Of a stretch of 64,000 bases of DNA, positions 53,720-63,205 are shown one piece after another. The stretch covers positions 211,635 through 275,634 of the forward strand of contig NZ_FOOX01000002.1 of assembly GCF_900113335.1 (NCBI RefSeq), given 5' to 3'. Position 1 is the stretch's first letter; each line of letters starts with the position of its first letter. Both the position numbers and the translations under genes were made by a program. Under the pieces are notes generated by a model. That model did no database searches, was not told the origin of the DNA, and saw only the letters and a program-made list of their open reading frames with translations. This DNA comes from Desulfotruncus arcticus DSM 17038 (GTDB lineage: Bacteria > Bacillota > Desulfotomaculia > Desulfotomaculales > Desulfallaceae).

Positions 53720-55300
53720 GTGAAAACTTTGCTCGCAAAAGCTGATAACTCAACACGTGTTTGGTTAAGCCAAATTTTGCGTGATGCCGGCCGTCATGTC
53801 ATTGAATGTGACAATGGAACAAATGAGCCTAATTTTGCTATTGCTATGGTGAAAAACATTAAAGAGCCAAAGAAAGCGAAGATGGTTTTAAACTGGTATA
53901 AGCTCTTTTTTGAGCATGCCCGCGATATTATTTTATTCATACGCCGGGAAGACGGTGGAATTGTCGAAGCAAACAATTCTGCGGTTAATGCCTATGGTTA
54001 CAGCCGGGATGAATTGCTGGCGATGAGTATCTATGACTTGCGTGCCAAAGAAACCTTACCCCTGGTTAAAGCGCAAATGGAGCAAGCAAATCACCAAGGG
54101 ATATTGTTTGAAACGATCCATCAGCGTAAGGATGGCGGCACATTGCATGTTGAGGTCGGCTCACAAGGCGTTACGATCGGTAACGAGCGTATTTTATTAA
54201 GTGTAATTCGTGACATCACCGCCCGGAAAAAAACGGTGGATAACCTTCGGGCAGCCAATAAGGAGCCGGCAGATTCCCGCGGGGCGCCGAAGAAAGTTTT
54301 ACCTCAGGGAAAAGGGCCTGGTGGGATTGTTATCTTCTCCAAAAAAATGGAATCCCTTTTCCAACAGGCCAAAAAGTATCACACTGATCGATCGATTCCG
54401 GTTTTAATCCAGGGTGAAACTGGGACAGGCAAAGAAGTTATCGCCAAATACATTCATTATGGCGGTTTAAGCGTTGTGGAACCTTTTATCGATGTCAATT
54501 GCGCTGCGCTAACTTCAAGCTTATTTGAAAGTGAATTGTTTGGTTATGAATCCGGGGCGTTTACAGGTGGACTGCCCAGGGGGCAAAAGGGGAAATTGGA
54601 CCTGGCTTCGGGCGGCACTATTTTCTTTGATGAAATAACAGAGCTGCCCATTGCCCTGCAGGCTAAATTATTACGGGTAATTCAGGAAAAAGAATTCTAC
54701 CGGGTTGGCGGTTTGCGAAAAATAAGGATTGATATCAGAATCATCTGCGCAACAAATGGAAATATCGAAAAAAAAGTAAAAGAGGGTTTATTCAGACAAG
54801 ACCTGTACTACCGTCTTAATGTCGGGCGTCTGTTATTGCTTCCTTTGAGGGAGCGGAAAGAAGAAATCTTGCCCTTAGCCACTAAGTTTTTAGAGGATTT
54901 TTCTCATCAGAGAGGAAAGAGATTCAGCAAAATCAGTGACTCCGCGGCCAAATTGCTGCTTTTCTACAGCTGGCCGGGGAATGTCCGGGAGTTGAGAAAT
55001 ACAATTGAATGGGTGACCTTCATGTACGACGATTCTGTACTGAAGCCCGCACATCTGGAAATTCTGCGGCAAAATGAAAATGTTCGCGTAGCAGAAGACT
55101 GCGCTCCGGTTATGGACCCGGATAACTTTACACTTCCCGCTGAAGGGTTATACCTGGAAAAATTTTTAAATAACATTGTCGGCCAGGCTCTGGCAATGCA
55201 CAACGGCAATAAAACCAAAGCGGCTCGTTATCTTGGTATTTCCCGAAGATCACTGCAATGCCGTGTTGATCGAATGCGTAGACAGCTGTCCGGTGATTAA
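53720..55300 (+). CDS. PAS sigma-54 activator with vestigial receiver
   Basis: 526-aa enhancer-binding protein. Residues 1-36 look like the first third of a receiver domain (LLAKADNSTRVWLSQILRDA) without the phosphoacceptor. A PAS domain follows (~60-175; RDIILFIRREDGGIVEANNS), then AAA+ (~205-440; [17 protein letters not shown]) and a Fis HTH (KTKAARYLGISRRSLQCRV). The contact loop is GAFTGG in place of GAFTGA. GTG start. Its PAS resembles the first PAS of the next gene. Confidence 0.88.
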   Translation: MKTLLAKADNSTRVWLSQILRDAGRHVIECDNGTNEPNFAIAMVKNIKEPKKAKMVLNWYKLFFEHARDIILFIRREDGGIVEANNSAVNAYGYSRDELLAMSIYDLRAKETLPLVKAQMEQANHQGILFETIHQRKDGGTLHVEVGSQGVTIGNERILLSVIRDITARKKTVDNLRAANKEPADSRGAPKKVLPQGKGPGGIVIFSKKMESLFQQAKKYHTDRSIPVLIQGETGTGKEVIAKYIHYGGLSVVEPFIDVNCAALTSSLFESELFGYESGAFTGGLPRGQKGKLDLASGGTIFFDEITELPIALQAKLLRVIQEKEFYRVGGLRKIRIDIRIICATNGNIEKKVKEGLFRQDLYYRLNVGRLLLLPLRERKEEILPLATKFLEDFSHQRGKRFSKISDSAAKLLLFYSWPGNVRELRNTIEWVTFMYDDSVLKPAHLEILRQNENVRVAEDCAPVMDPDNFTLPAEGLYLEKFLNNIVGQALAMHNGNKTKAARYLGISRRSLQCRVDRMRRQLSGD

Positions 55301-55435
55301 CCCGACAACGCCATAATTTTACCTATTCGCGCAGGATTTACGTTTAAGCTGACTGATCCGTGCATTATAAAGCTGTAAAACACAAAACGTATTTTAGCAC
55401 AGCAGCTTAAAAAACCAAATAGTACGGGTTTCGAC

Positions 55436-55485
55436 AATAAATAGCAAAAAGCTTGCCCAAAATGGCAAGCTTTTTGCTATTTATT
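55436..55485. terminator. Long perfect hairpin terminator
   Basis: 22-bp perfect arms (55436-55457, 55464-55485) around CAAAAT; the right arm contains CTTTTTGC. Terminates the activator gene and may work on both strands. The rest of 55301-55609 shows only AGGAGG before the next ATG. Confidence 0.75.
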
Positions 55486-55609
55486 CACTGCTATATTAGC
55501 GCTATTTGGTAATTAGCCGTGCACAAAAAGAGTGCCAAATTATTATTCGACCACCCGCTAAAAGTCAGAGGGTGATTGGGCCGTACCCTCTTTAAGGAGG
55601 TTTTTTTAC

Positions 55610-57901
55610 ATGAAAAATCTTTATAACCTTATTCTTAACAATGAGAGCTGGCTTGTAGACAGAGTTTTTGATTATGCCAAAGCGCGTAATTATACCAAAT
55701 ACACTTCAACACTGAGGGAAGCCTGGCGTATGTCTGTCGCCGGCGTATCCGATACGATTATTGCGGCTTTGCAAAATTATGATAAGTCCCTGGAATTAGA
55801 CCCGGACGATGATTATATCCGGGACCCCATTTCGGCTTACGCTGTTAGGCAGGCCCAAAAGCACCGGGCGCGCGGTGTTAAACTCGGAATGTTTCTTGGT
55901 TTATTTAAATACTACCGGCAAAGCTATGTTGATCTTATCCGGGCGGCTGAATTGGAAGAGGAGCTCAGCGATTTTTACCGTTTATTTATCAACAGGATTT
56001 TTGATCGCATGGAAATAGGTATTTATTTGGCCTGGGTCAAAGAAAATGAGAACAACCACATCGTTGACAGTTTACAAAAAACCAACCGGTTAATGATCAA
56101 TGAAAAGAATAAATACTTGACAATATTAAAGCGGTATCAATTATTATCCCGGTACGCCAGGGACATTATTTTATTTGTCCGCCGTGACGGCCGCGTAATT
56201 GAAGCAAACGAAGCTGCAGTTGAAGCTTACGGCTATACCCGGGAAGAGCTGCTGCAAAAAAATATCCACGACTTGCGTGCTGGCCACACCAAATCCTTAA
56301 TCAGCAATCAAATGAGACAGGCGGCGTCTTTTGGCATACTGTTTGAAACTGAACACAAGCGCAAGGATGGCGGCATCTTTCCTGTTGAAGTCAGCTCCCA
56401 GGGTGCGGTGATTGGCAACGAACGTATGCTTATGAGCATTATTCGCGATGTCACTGAACGCAAGCAAGTGGAAATGGCGCTGCGTGAGTCTGAAAATAGG
56501 TATCGAACTATTTTTGAAACAACCGGTAACGCGACAGTAATAATTGAGGAAGATGGGACAATATCACTGGCCAATATGGAATTTGAGAACCTTTCAGGTT
56601 ATTCCAGGAGGGAATTGGTAGGTGAGAAAAAATGGATGGATTTTGTTATCAAAGATGATTTACAGAGGATGATAGATTATCATTATATGCGGAGAGTTAA
56701 ACCGAACACCGCCCCGGGGAATTATGAGTTCCAATTCATTGATAGGCACGGTAATGCTAAAGATGTTTTTGTCAACATTGCCATGATTCCGGAGACCAAT
56801 AAAAGCGTGGCGTCCCTGCTGGATATCAGCAAACGAAAAAGTATTGAAGAACAGCTCAAATTTTTGAGCCTGCACGATTCCCTAACCGGTTTGTATAACC
56901 GCAGCTACTTTGAACGGTCAATGCAGCGCCTGGAAAGGGAGGAGTTTGATCCGGTCGGTATTATTGTGTGTGATGTGGACGGGCTTAAATTGGTCAATGA
57001 TACGCTGGGACACGACGCCGGAGATAAAATCCTTAAAACGGCTGCAGAAATGTTCAAAAAATCCTTTCGTAAAGACGATATTATGGCCCGTATCGGCGGT
57101 GACGAGTTCGCCATATTGCTGCCCAATTGCCAGGTAGAGCTCATTGAAAACGCTATCTATAGAATCAGGAAAGCCATCACGAAATACAATGAGTCCACCC
57201 CGGAACTTCCGATAAATATATCAATCGGTTTTGCTGCCGGAACCAAAGGAGCAATGGATTTTAACAATCTTTTTAAAGAAGCGGATAACAACATGTACCG
57301 GGAAAAGCTATATCATAGCCAAAGCTCTCGCAGTGCCATTGTCAAGACTCTGATGAAAGCGCTTGAAGCCAGAGATTTTATTACCGAGGGTCACGCAGAC
57401 CGGTTGCAAACACTGGTATCGAAGATGGCTTCAGACATTGGTTTATCAGAACACAAGATCACCGACCTGCGGCTGTTGGCGCAATTCCATGATATTGGCA
57501 AGGTTGGCATACCGGATCGCATACTTTTCAAGCCGGGTCCGCTGACATCGGAAGAATTCTCTGAAATGCAGCGGCACTGCGAGATTGGTTATCGCATAGC
57601 GAAGTCCGCTCCGGACCTTAATCCCATAGCGGATTGGATTCTTAAACACCATGAATGGTGGAACGGCCTGGGTTATCCCCTGGGACTGAAAGGAGAAGAC
57701 ATACCTTTGGAATGTCGTATTTTAGCCATCGCCGATGCTTATGATGCGATGACCAATAATAGACCTTACCGGAAAGCCATGTCCAATACTCAAGCCATCT
57801 ACGAATTAAAGAATTGCGCCAGCATTCAATTTGACCCTCGGTTGGTACAAGCATTCATAAAAGTACTTGAACAGGCAGTTAATGCGCCGGGTATTTTTTG
57901 A
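55610..57901 (+). CDS. PAS-PAS-GGDEF-HD-GYP signalling protein
   Basis: 763-aa protein with both making and breaking domains for cyclic-di-GMP. Residues 1-170 are helical and resemble the RsbRD N-terminal sensor type; PAS domains lie at ~180-295 and ~300-415; GGDEF (intact GGDEF about residue 497) at ~425-580; HD-GYP (FHDIGKVGIPD near 627 and HHEWWNGLGYP) at ~585-760. It has no membrane helix, so it is cytoplasmic. AAGGAGG precedes the ATG. Its first PAS closely matches that of the neighbouring activator. Confidence 0.92.
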   Translation: MKNLYNLILNNESWLVDRVFDYAKARNYTKYTSTLREAWRMSVAGVSDTIIAALQNYDKSLELDPDDDYIRDPISAYAVRQAQKHRARGVKLGMFLGLFKYYRQSYVDLIRAAELEEELSDFYRLFINRIFDRMEIGIYLAWVKENENNHIVDSLQKTNRLMINEKNKYLTILKRYQLLSRYARDIILFVRRDGRVIEANEAAVEAYGYTREELLQKNIHDLRAGHTKSLISNQMRQAASFGILFETEHKRKDGGIFPVEVSSQGAVIGNERMLMSIIRDVTERKQVEMALRESENRYRTIFETTGNATVIIEEDGTISLANMEFENLSGYSRRELVGEKKWMDFVIKDDLQRMIDYHYMRRVKPNTAPGNYEFQFIDRHGNAKDVFVNIAMIPETNKSVASLLDISKRKSIEEQLKFLSLHDSLTGLYNRSYFERSMQRLEREEFDPVGIIVCDVDGLKLVNDTLGHDAGDKILKTAAEMFKKSFRKDDIMARIGGDEFAILLPNCQVELIENAIYRIRKAITKYNESTPELPINISIGFAAGTKGAMDFNNLFKEADNNMYREKLYHSQSSRSAIVKTLMKALEARDFITEGHADRLQTLVSKMASDIGLSEHKITDLRLLAQFHDIGKVGIPDRILFKPGPLTSEEFSEMQRHCEIGYRIAKSAPDLNPIADWILKHHEWWNGLGYPLGLKGEDIPLECRILAIADAYDAMTNNRPYRKAMSNTQAIYELKNCASIQFDPRLVQAFIKVLEQAVNAPGIF

Positions 57902-57964
57902 GTGATCTCTTCAGCGATTACATTTGTACCCTGAATCGAGAAAATTACCCGGCTTGACCGGTTG

Positions 57965-59380
57965 TTAAGCCAAATCTATTACTTTATCGGGATTGAGTAT
58001 CAAATTGGGGTCCAGGGCTTTTTTGATGGCTGCAATCATCTTTAGCTGCACCGGGTCGGTAAATTTAGCCATGGCTTTTACCCGTTTGGCCCCGATACCA
58101 TGTTCGCCCGACAGATTTCCCCCGCTGGCGTGGGTGATAGTATATATTTCGTCCAGCACTTTTTCTTTCACTGCATGCCAGGTGGCATCATCCATATTTT
58201 CCTTAAGCAGAGTGGCATGGATATTGCCGTCGCCGGCGTGGCCGAAGCAGGGTATTTTAATAGAATATTTTTCAGCTATTCTGTTGATTTCAGCCAGCAC
58301 CGCAGGTATCTTGTTTACCGGCACAACAATATCTTCCATGCAGTACACCGGACTGGTAACGCGCAGCGCCTCAGCCAGGTGCCGGCGTGCCTTCCAGATT
58401 TTTTCCTGGCTGGCCCTGTTATCACCCACAAATACATCCAGCCCGTCGTTTTCCAGGCAGATGGTGCCGATGGTCTCGTAGTCGGCCTCCAACTGCGATT
58501 TGGTATACGCTTCCACTTCAATAATGATATGGGCGCCGGCATCACTAAAAGGAAGGGGGCGGTCGAGGAAGCCTTCTGCGGACTTGATGCACAGCTGGTC
58601 CATAAATTCAATGGAAGTAGGGATAATTCCGCCGTTGGTCATGATCTTGGGTACAACGTCAATGGCGGTCTGCATGTCCTCGAAAGGAACCAGCAGCACG
58701 GCGTTATGCAAAGGACGGGGCAATAGTTTTAAATATACTTTGGTTACTATGCCCAGCGTGCCTTCCGACCCAACCATCAAGTGCACCAGGTCGTAACCGG
58801 TGGAGCTTTTAACGCATTTGCCGCCCAGGGTGGTGATTTCGCCGGTTGGGGTGACAATTTCCAGGCCGTAAATGTACCGGGAGGTGGTGCCGTATTTTAC
58901 CGCTTTGTTGCCTCCGGCATTGGTAGCCACGTTGCCCCCGATAAACGAACTGTCGGCGCTGCAGGGGTCGCCGGCATAAAAATAGCCTTCCGCCCAGGCG
59001 CGCTGCTGCACCTCGCCGGTAGTAACCCCGGGTTCAACAACCATAAAAAGATTCTCTCGGTCAATTTCCAATATCCGGTTCATGTTTTCCACGGAGAGTA
59101 CAATTCCGCCCAGCATGGGTACGGCGCCCGCAGCCAGCCCGGTTCCTGCGCCCCGCGGTGTCACCGGTATCATTTCCCGGTTGGCCATTTTTATTATTTC
59201 CGCTGTCTGTTGGACGTCCCGGGGTTTTACCACAACCTCGGGCAGGTGTTTCCATTCAGCTTCGGGCACTTCGTCTCCGGCATAAGTTTCTAATTTTTCC
59301 GGATCTTCAATGACGTTACTCCGGCCCACGATATTGATCAGCTCGGTTACAAGCTCACTGGTAATTTTATTGTAATGCAT
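57965..59380 (-). CDS. glcD: FAD-linked 2-hydroxyacid oxidase (GlcD / D-lactate dehydrogenase type)
   Basis: 471-aa flavoprotein oxidising glycolate or D-lactate. FAD-binding motifs PRGAGTGLAAGAVPM and FIGGNVATNAGGNKAVKYG are clear, and the C-terminal domain has GHAGDGNIHATLL and SGEHGIG. ATG 59380 (MHYNKITSEL) follows AAGGAGGG; the longer frame from 59449 has no ribosome site. Last gene of the lactate cluster. Its electrons probably go to the Fe-S/CCG protein encoded upstream. Confidence 0.9.
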   Translation of the reverse strand: MHYNKITSELVTELINIVGRSNVIEDPEKLETYAGDEVPEAEWKHLPEVVVKPRDVQQTAEIIKMANREMIPVTPRGAGTGLAAGAVPMLGGIVLSVENMNRILEIDRENLFMVVEPGVTTGEVQQRAWAEGYFYAGDPCSADSSFIGGNVATNAGGNKAVKYGTTSRYIYGLEIVTPTGEITTLGGKCVKSSTGYDLVHLMVGSEGTLGIVTKVYLKLLPRPLHNAVLLVPFEDMQTAIDVVPKIMTNGGIIPTSIEFMDQLCIKSAEGFLDRPLPFSDAGAHIIIEVEAYTKSQLEADYETIGTICLENDGLDVFVGDNRASQEKIWKARRHLAEALRVTSPVYCMEDIVVPVNKIPAVLAEINRIAEKYSIKIPCFGHAGDGNIHATLLKENMDDATWHAVKEKVLDEIYTITHASGGNLSGEHGIGAKRVKAMAKFTDPVQLKMIAAIKKALDPNLILNPDKVIDLA

Positions 59381-59435
59381 GATAAAAACCCTCCTTATTA
59401 ATACTGCCGCAGGCTTGTGAAGTCTGCTGGCATGG

Positions 59436-59446
59436 TGGTATGACCG
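59436..59446. promoter_or_regulatory. Possible FadR-family operator
   Basis: TGGTATGACCG differs by one base from the TnGTnnnACnA pattern of FadR-type regulators, and lies between the regulator gene and glcD. Confidence 0.35.
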
Positions 59447-59540
59447 CATTGGATAGCATACAGCAATTAACTTCCAGCCCCATAGTTTTTTCCGTTTAAT
59501 ATACTTCCAGCGGAGAACACAGGCTGCTATCCCGGCGTTT

Positions 59541-60245
59541 TTAAATATTGTTAAACAGGTAATCTTCGGCCTTGGTCAAATGTTCCAGCATTGCTTGGCG
59601 GGCGCCCTCGTGATCGCCATTTTTGATAGCGTCGTAGATAGCCCAGTGTTCCCTCATAATGCGCGGCGGGTTAGCGGGATTCTGATACAAAATATGCAGG
59701 GTTGCGGACAAAACGCGGCTCATAATATCACCGACGGTGTTCATCAGATTGAGCAGAAAAGAGTTATGGGAAGCCTCGGCAATGGTAAAATGAAACCGCA
59801 GGTCTGCTTCCCCGCCTAAATTGCCCTGCTCTATATCATTTTGCAATTGCTGCAGGGACAAACGGATATTCTCCAGCTGATCGAGGCTGCGGCGCTGGGC
59901 AGCCAAACCTGCGGCTTCCACTTCCAAAATTCTTCGCAGCTCCATAAATTCACGGACGTTTTTTCTGTCAGCCGGCAGCACCGGTGAGAAGGAATTAACC
60001 AGAGATTCCACATTTTGTTCGCTAATATAAGTGCCTTCACCCGGTTTGATTTTGATAATGCCCATAGCTTCCATAACCCGGAAAGCTTCCCGCACAGCAG
60101 AGCGGCCCACCTGTAATTTTTCGGCCAGTTCTCTTTCGGACATCAGTCTGTCACCGGGTTGCAAGGCTCCGCTGCCGATCATGGCCTTGACCTGGTCAAT
60201 GATAACTTCATATATTTTTTTTGTTTTAATTGGTTTGAATTCCAT
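59541..60245 (-). CDS. FadR-subfamily GntR regulator of lactate genes
   Basis: 234-aa regulator with winged HTH (ERELAEKLQVGRSAVREAFR) and a C-terminal FCD ligand domain (~90-225), as in LldR/PdhR. ATG 60245 (MEFKPIKTKK) follows GGAGGGACACA; the longer frame is rejected. It lies within the lactate cluster and most likely responds to lactate or a related acid. Confidence 0.88.
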   Translation of the reverse strand: MEFKPIKTKKIYEVIIDQVKAMIGSGALQPGDRLMSERELAEKLQVGRSAVREAFRVMEAMGIIKIKPGEGTYISEQNVESLVNSFSPVLPADRKNVREFMELRRILEVEAAGLAAQRRSLDQLENIRLSLQQLQNDIEQGNLGGEADLRFHFTIAEASHNSFLLNLMNTVGDIMSRVLSATLHILYQNPANPPRIMREHWAIYDAIKNGDHEGARQAMLEHLTKAEDYLFNNI

Positions 60246-60351
60246 TTGTGTCCCTCCGTGCTTCCAGCAACATACATTTGAATAATTATAGCACATATAT
60301 CTGTTACATTGGATTAGATTAGGAGGAGGTGACTTTATTATGGTTGTGGTT

Positions 60352-62577
60352 CTATGTTGATAAATTTTGGGCCAGGATTTCGGCGGTATGCTTGACCGGC
60401 AGCGCCTTGCCCCGGCTGTCCAATCCGCCACTGAGCTGCAGCAGGCATCCCGGACAGTCCAAAGCCAGCATTTGTGCCCCGGACGCTTCAATGGCCGCCA
60501 GTTTTTTATCTAAAATGCACTGGGATATTTGGGGGAATTTGACGGAATAGGAACCACCAAATCCGCAGCACCTGTCGGAACCTTCCATTTCCGCAAGCTG
60601 TAGCCCTGCGGCGTACAGCAATGCCCGCGGTTCTTCCGAGATGCCCAGGCACCCTTTCATGTGGCAGGAATCGTGATAGGTAACCCGCAAATTACTTGGT
60701 TTTAATTTAAGCAGCTTGCCGTTTTCCGATTGCGCTGCGACAAAGGCCGAGAAATGCCGGACTTTGCCGGCGAAAGCCCTGGCCCGTTCCCGCCAGGCCG
60801 GATCTGCATCCAGCAGCTCCAAATACTGCTGCTTTAATGTATGGGCGCAGGTTGGACAGGCCGTAATGATCTGCTCCATCCCGTCAAGTTCAAAGGCGAC
60901 GATGTTCTGACGGGCCAGTTTTGCCGCCGCATCCCGGGAGCCCATGTAAACGGCGGGCACACCACAGCAGCTTTGCTCCGGGGGAAAGACCATGGTCAGG
61001 CCCAGATGCTTTAACACCTTGTACACCGCCTCCCCCAATTGGGGGTAAACGAAGTCGGTCAGGCAGCCGGCAAAGAAGCCCACCCTGGCTGGGTGTCCCG
61101 CCGCCGGTGTATGGTGGCCGGCCGGTTTATAGTGCTGGCCGTTGGGATGTTCCGGTTTTGAATCAACCTGCGAAGGTATATTGAATAAATCGTCAACCCG
61201 GTCACGGAACGGTTTGGCGGCAATGGCGGGCAGGCTGCGTCCTTCGGTGCAACCGGCCAAAAACATGGGCAGGTGCCGCACCATGGGACCTTTTTGAAAA
61301 GGTTTTTGAGCCGTCCGGGCAGTTTTGATCAGGCTGTGGAACAGCTTGCGATTGGGGAGCACCTTTTCCAGGGCAAATTTCTGCATCCCGGACAGGCCGT
61401 TTTCAGCTGCCACCCGCCGGCGCAGCTCACGGATCAAGCGGGGTATGTCAATGCTGCCGGAACAAAAGCGTTTGCAGCGCTCGCACCCCAGGCATAAATT
61501 TTGAATATCGCTGGCATTCTGAAAACCGTTAAAGAAAGCAGTTAGAATCGTGCCGATGCCGCCGGTGTAGATATGACCGTAAACGTGGCCGCCAACCAGT
61601 TGAAACACCGGGCAGACGTTCAGGCAGGAGGCGCAGCGAATGCACTGCAGCGCCTCTTTAAATACAGGATCGGACTGCATTTCTGTGCGGCCGTTGTCGA
61701 GCAGCACAATATGCAGCTCCTTTTCCTGTATGGTGCCATCGGGGTACGCCGCCGGCGTGGGACCGGTAATCATCGTTACGTAACTGGTTATTTTTTGGCC
61801 TGTGGCGCTGCGTGGCAGTGCCTCCAGAATTGGTTTCACGTCAGTAAATTTTTCTACTAATTTTTCCAGGCCCACAATGGCTACATGCACCGGGGGCAAA
61901 GTGGTGGTAAGCCGCGCATTGCCCTCATTGGTCATAATCACGATGGTGCCGGTTTCCGCAACGGCAATGTTGGCTCCCGAGATGCCCATCTGGGCTTCCA
62001 GAAATTTTTTACGCAGCTGCTCCCGGGCCACCCGCACCAATTCCGGGATATCGGCAGAAAGCCGGCGCTTAACCTCATCTGAGAATACATCCGCCACTTC
62101 ACCTCTGGTCATATGGATGGCCGGCATAACCATATGGGAAGGTTTTTGCCCTGACAATTGTAAAATCCATTCGCCCAGATCCGTTTCCACCGCTTCTATG
62201 CCTTGCTGGTTTAAAAATTCGTTCAAATGAATTTCTTCACTGGCCATGGATTTGGACTTGACAATTTTCCGCACCCCTTTTTCGTCAGCCAGTTGCTTGA
62301 TATAATTCCGGGCCTCCTGAGCGGTGCGGGCCCTGTAAACTTTGGCGCCGCGGGCCCGGGCGGATTGGGTGAAGCGTTGCGCCAGCAGTTCCATATTTGC
62401 GGCGGCCGCGCCTTTGATAGCTGCTATTTGTCTGCGCAATTCCTCAAAGTCTTTTCCGGCATAAGCTTTTTCCCGCGCACCGGTGTAAGCGTCACCGAAA
62501 CGGCCCAGTGCGCCGCGCAGGTTCTCGTTGGCCAGGGCATCGCTGACGTTGTTTTTTAGGATTCCCTTTTTACTCAA
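60352..62577 (-). CDS. ldhH: Fused LutB-LutA type lactate dehydrogenase large subunit (LdhH)
   Basis: 741-aa fusion. An N-terminal LUD domain (~60-300; AVAETGTIVIMTNEGN) is followed by a two-[4Fe-4S] ferredoxin-like part (CIRCASCLNVCPVFQ, CLGCERCKRFC) and two cysteine-rich CCG domains (SCCGVPAVYMGS; RCCGFGGSYSVKFP). In Bacillus these are separate LutB and LutA; this fused form is known from sulfate reducers. It oxidises L-lactate to pyruvate with LutC. Overlaps lutC by four bases. Confidence 0.88.
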   Translation of the reverse strand: MSKKGILKNNVSDALANENLRGALGRFGDAYTGAREKAYAGKDFEELRRQIAAIKGAAAANMELLAQRFTQSARARGAKVYRARTAQEARNYIKQLADEKGVRKIVKSKSMASEEIHLNEFLNQQGIEAVETDLGEWILQLSGQKPSHMVMPAIHMTRGEVADVFSDEVKRRLSADIPELVRVAREQLRKKFLEAQMGISGANIAVAETGTIVIMTNEGNARLTTTLPPVHVAIVGLEKLVEKFTDVKPILEALPRSATGQKITSYVTMITGPTPAAYPDGTIQEKELHIVLLDNGRTEMQSDPVFKEALQCIRCASCLNVCPVFQLVGGHVYGHIYTGGIGTILTAFFNGFQNASDIQNLCLGCERCKRFCSGSIDIPRLIRELRRRVAAENGLSGMQKFALEKVLPNRKLFHSLIKTARTAQKPFQKGPMVRHLPMFLAGCTEGRSLPAIAAKPFRDRVDDLFNIPSQVDSKPEHPNGQHYKPAGHHTPAAGHPARVGFFAGCLTDFVYPQLGEAVYKVLKHLGLTMVFPPEQSCCGVPAVYMGSRDAAAKLARQNIVAFELDGMEQIITACPTCAHTLKQQYLELLDADPAWRERARAFAGKVRHFSAFVAAQSENGKLLKLKPSNLRVTYHDSCHMKGCLGISEEPRALLYAAGLQLAEMEGSDRCCGFGGSYSVKFPQISQCILDKKLAAIEASGAQMLALDCPGCLLQLSGGLDSRGKALPVKHTAEILAQNLST

Positions 62578-63143
62578 TTCAGATCACCCCCCGGATGGTC
62601 AACAAAAATAATATACAGCTCTTTGGGGCCGTGCACCCCGATGGTCAAAACCCGCTCAATATCAGCGGTTCGGCTGGGGCCGCTGATAAAGGCTGTATAG
62701 CCCGGCAAATCACCGGCTTTATCGTTTAATAAATCAATGGCGTCAACAAAATATTCCACCATCCGGCCAGTGTGTACCAGTGCCACATGCACCGGCGGCA
62801 GCGTTGAAACCAGCCGCTGGTCCAAAGCCGTGCTATTCTGCATCAGGGTTCCGGTTTCGGCGATGGCCAGGTCCACTTCGGACAGCCCCAGGTGGATATC
62901 TTTGGCCTGCTGCTGCAGATTTTGGGTAAATACGGTTAGTTGGCTTTTATCTGCTGCGTCAAGGCATGCCTTTACCAGATCTGATCGGGCGGCTCCGATT
63001 ATGGTGGCGTTCAATTCCTGCACTATCCGGGTTAGCAGCTCACCTGCGCTGCGCGGGTCTTTGACCCGGTAAACCCGGGCGGAAATAGCTTCCGCTTGTT
63101 CTTTAAAAACATCGTATAACCGGTGAAGATCCCTTTGGCTCAT
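62574..63143 (-). CDS. lutC: LutC-type lactate utilisation subunit
   Basis: 189-aa LUD-domain protein (VDLAIAETGTLMQNSTALDQR; AFISGPSRTADIERVLTIGVHGPKEL). Small subunit of the L-lactate dehydrogenase complex. Translationally coupled to ldhH by an ATGA overlap and 62 bases after lctP. Confidence 0.9.
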   Translation of the reverse strand: MSQRDLHRLYDVFKEQAEAISARVYRVKDPRSAGELLTRIVQELNATIIGAARSDLVKACLDAADKSQLTVFTQNLQQQAKDIHLGLSEVDLAIAETGTLMQNSTALDQRLVSTLPPVHVALVHTGRMVEYFVDAIDLLNDKAGDLPGYTAFISGPSRTADIERVLTIGVHGPKELYIIFVDHPGGDLN

Positions 63144-63205
63144 AGTTCAGCCAACCTTTCTAAATAACGGTGTAATATAATATTATACTAATTGCTTTTA
63201 GCTGT

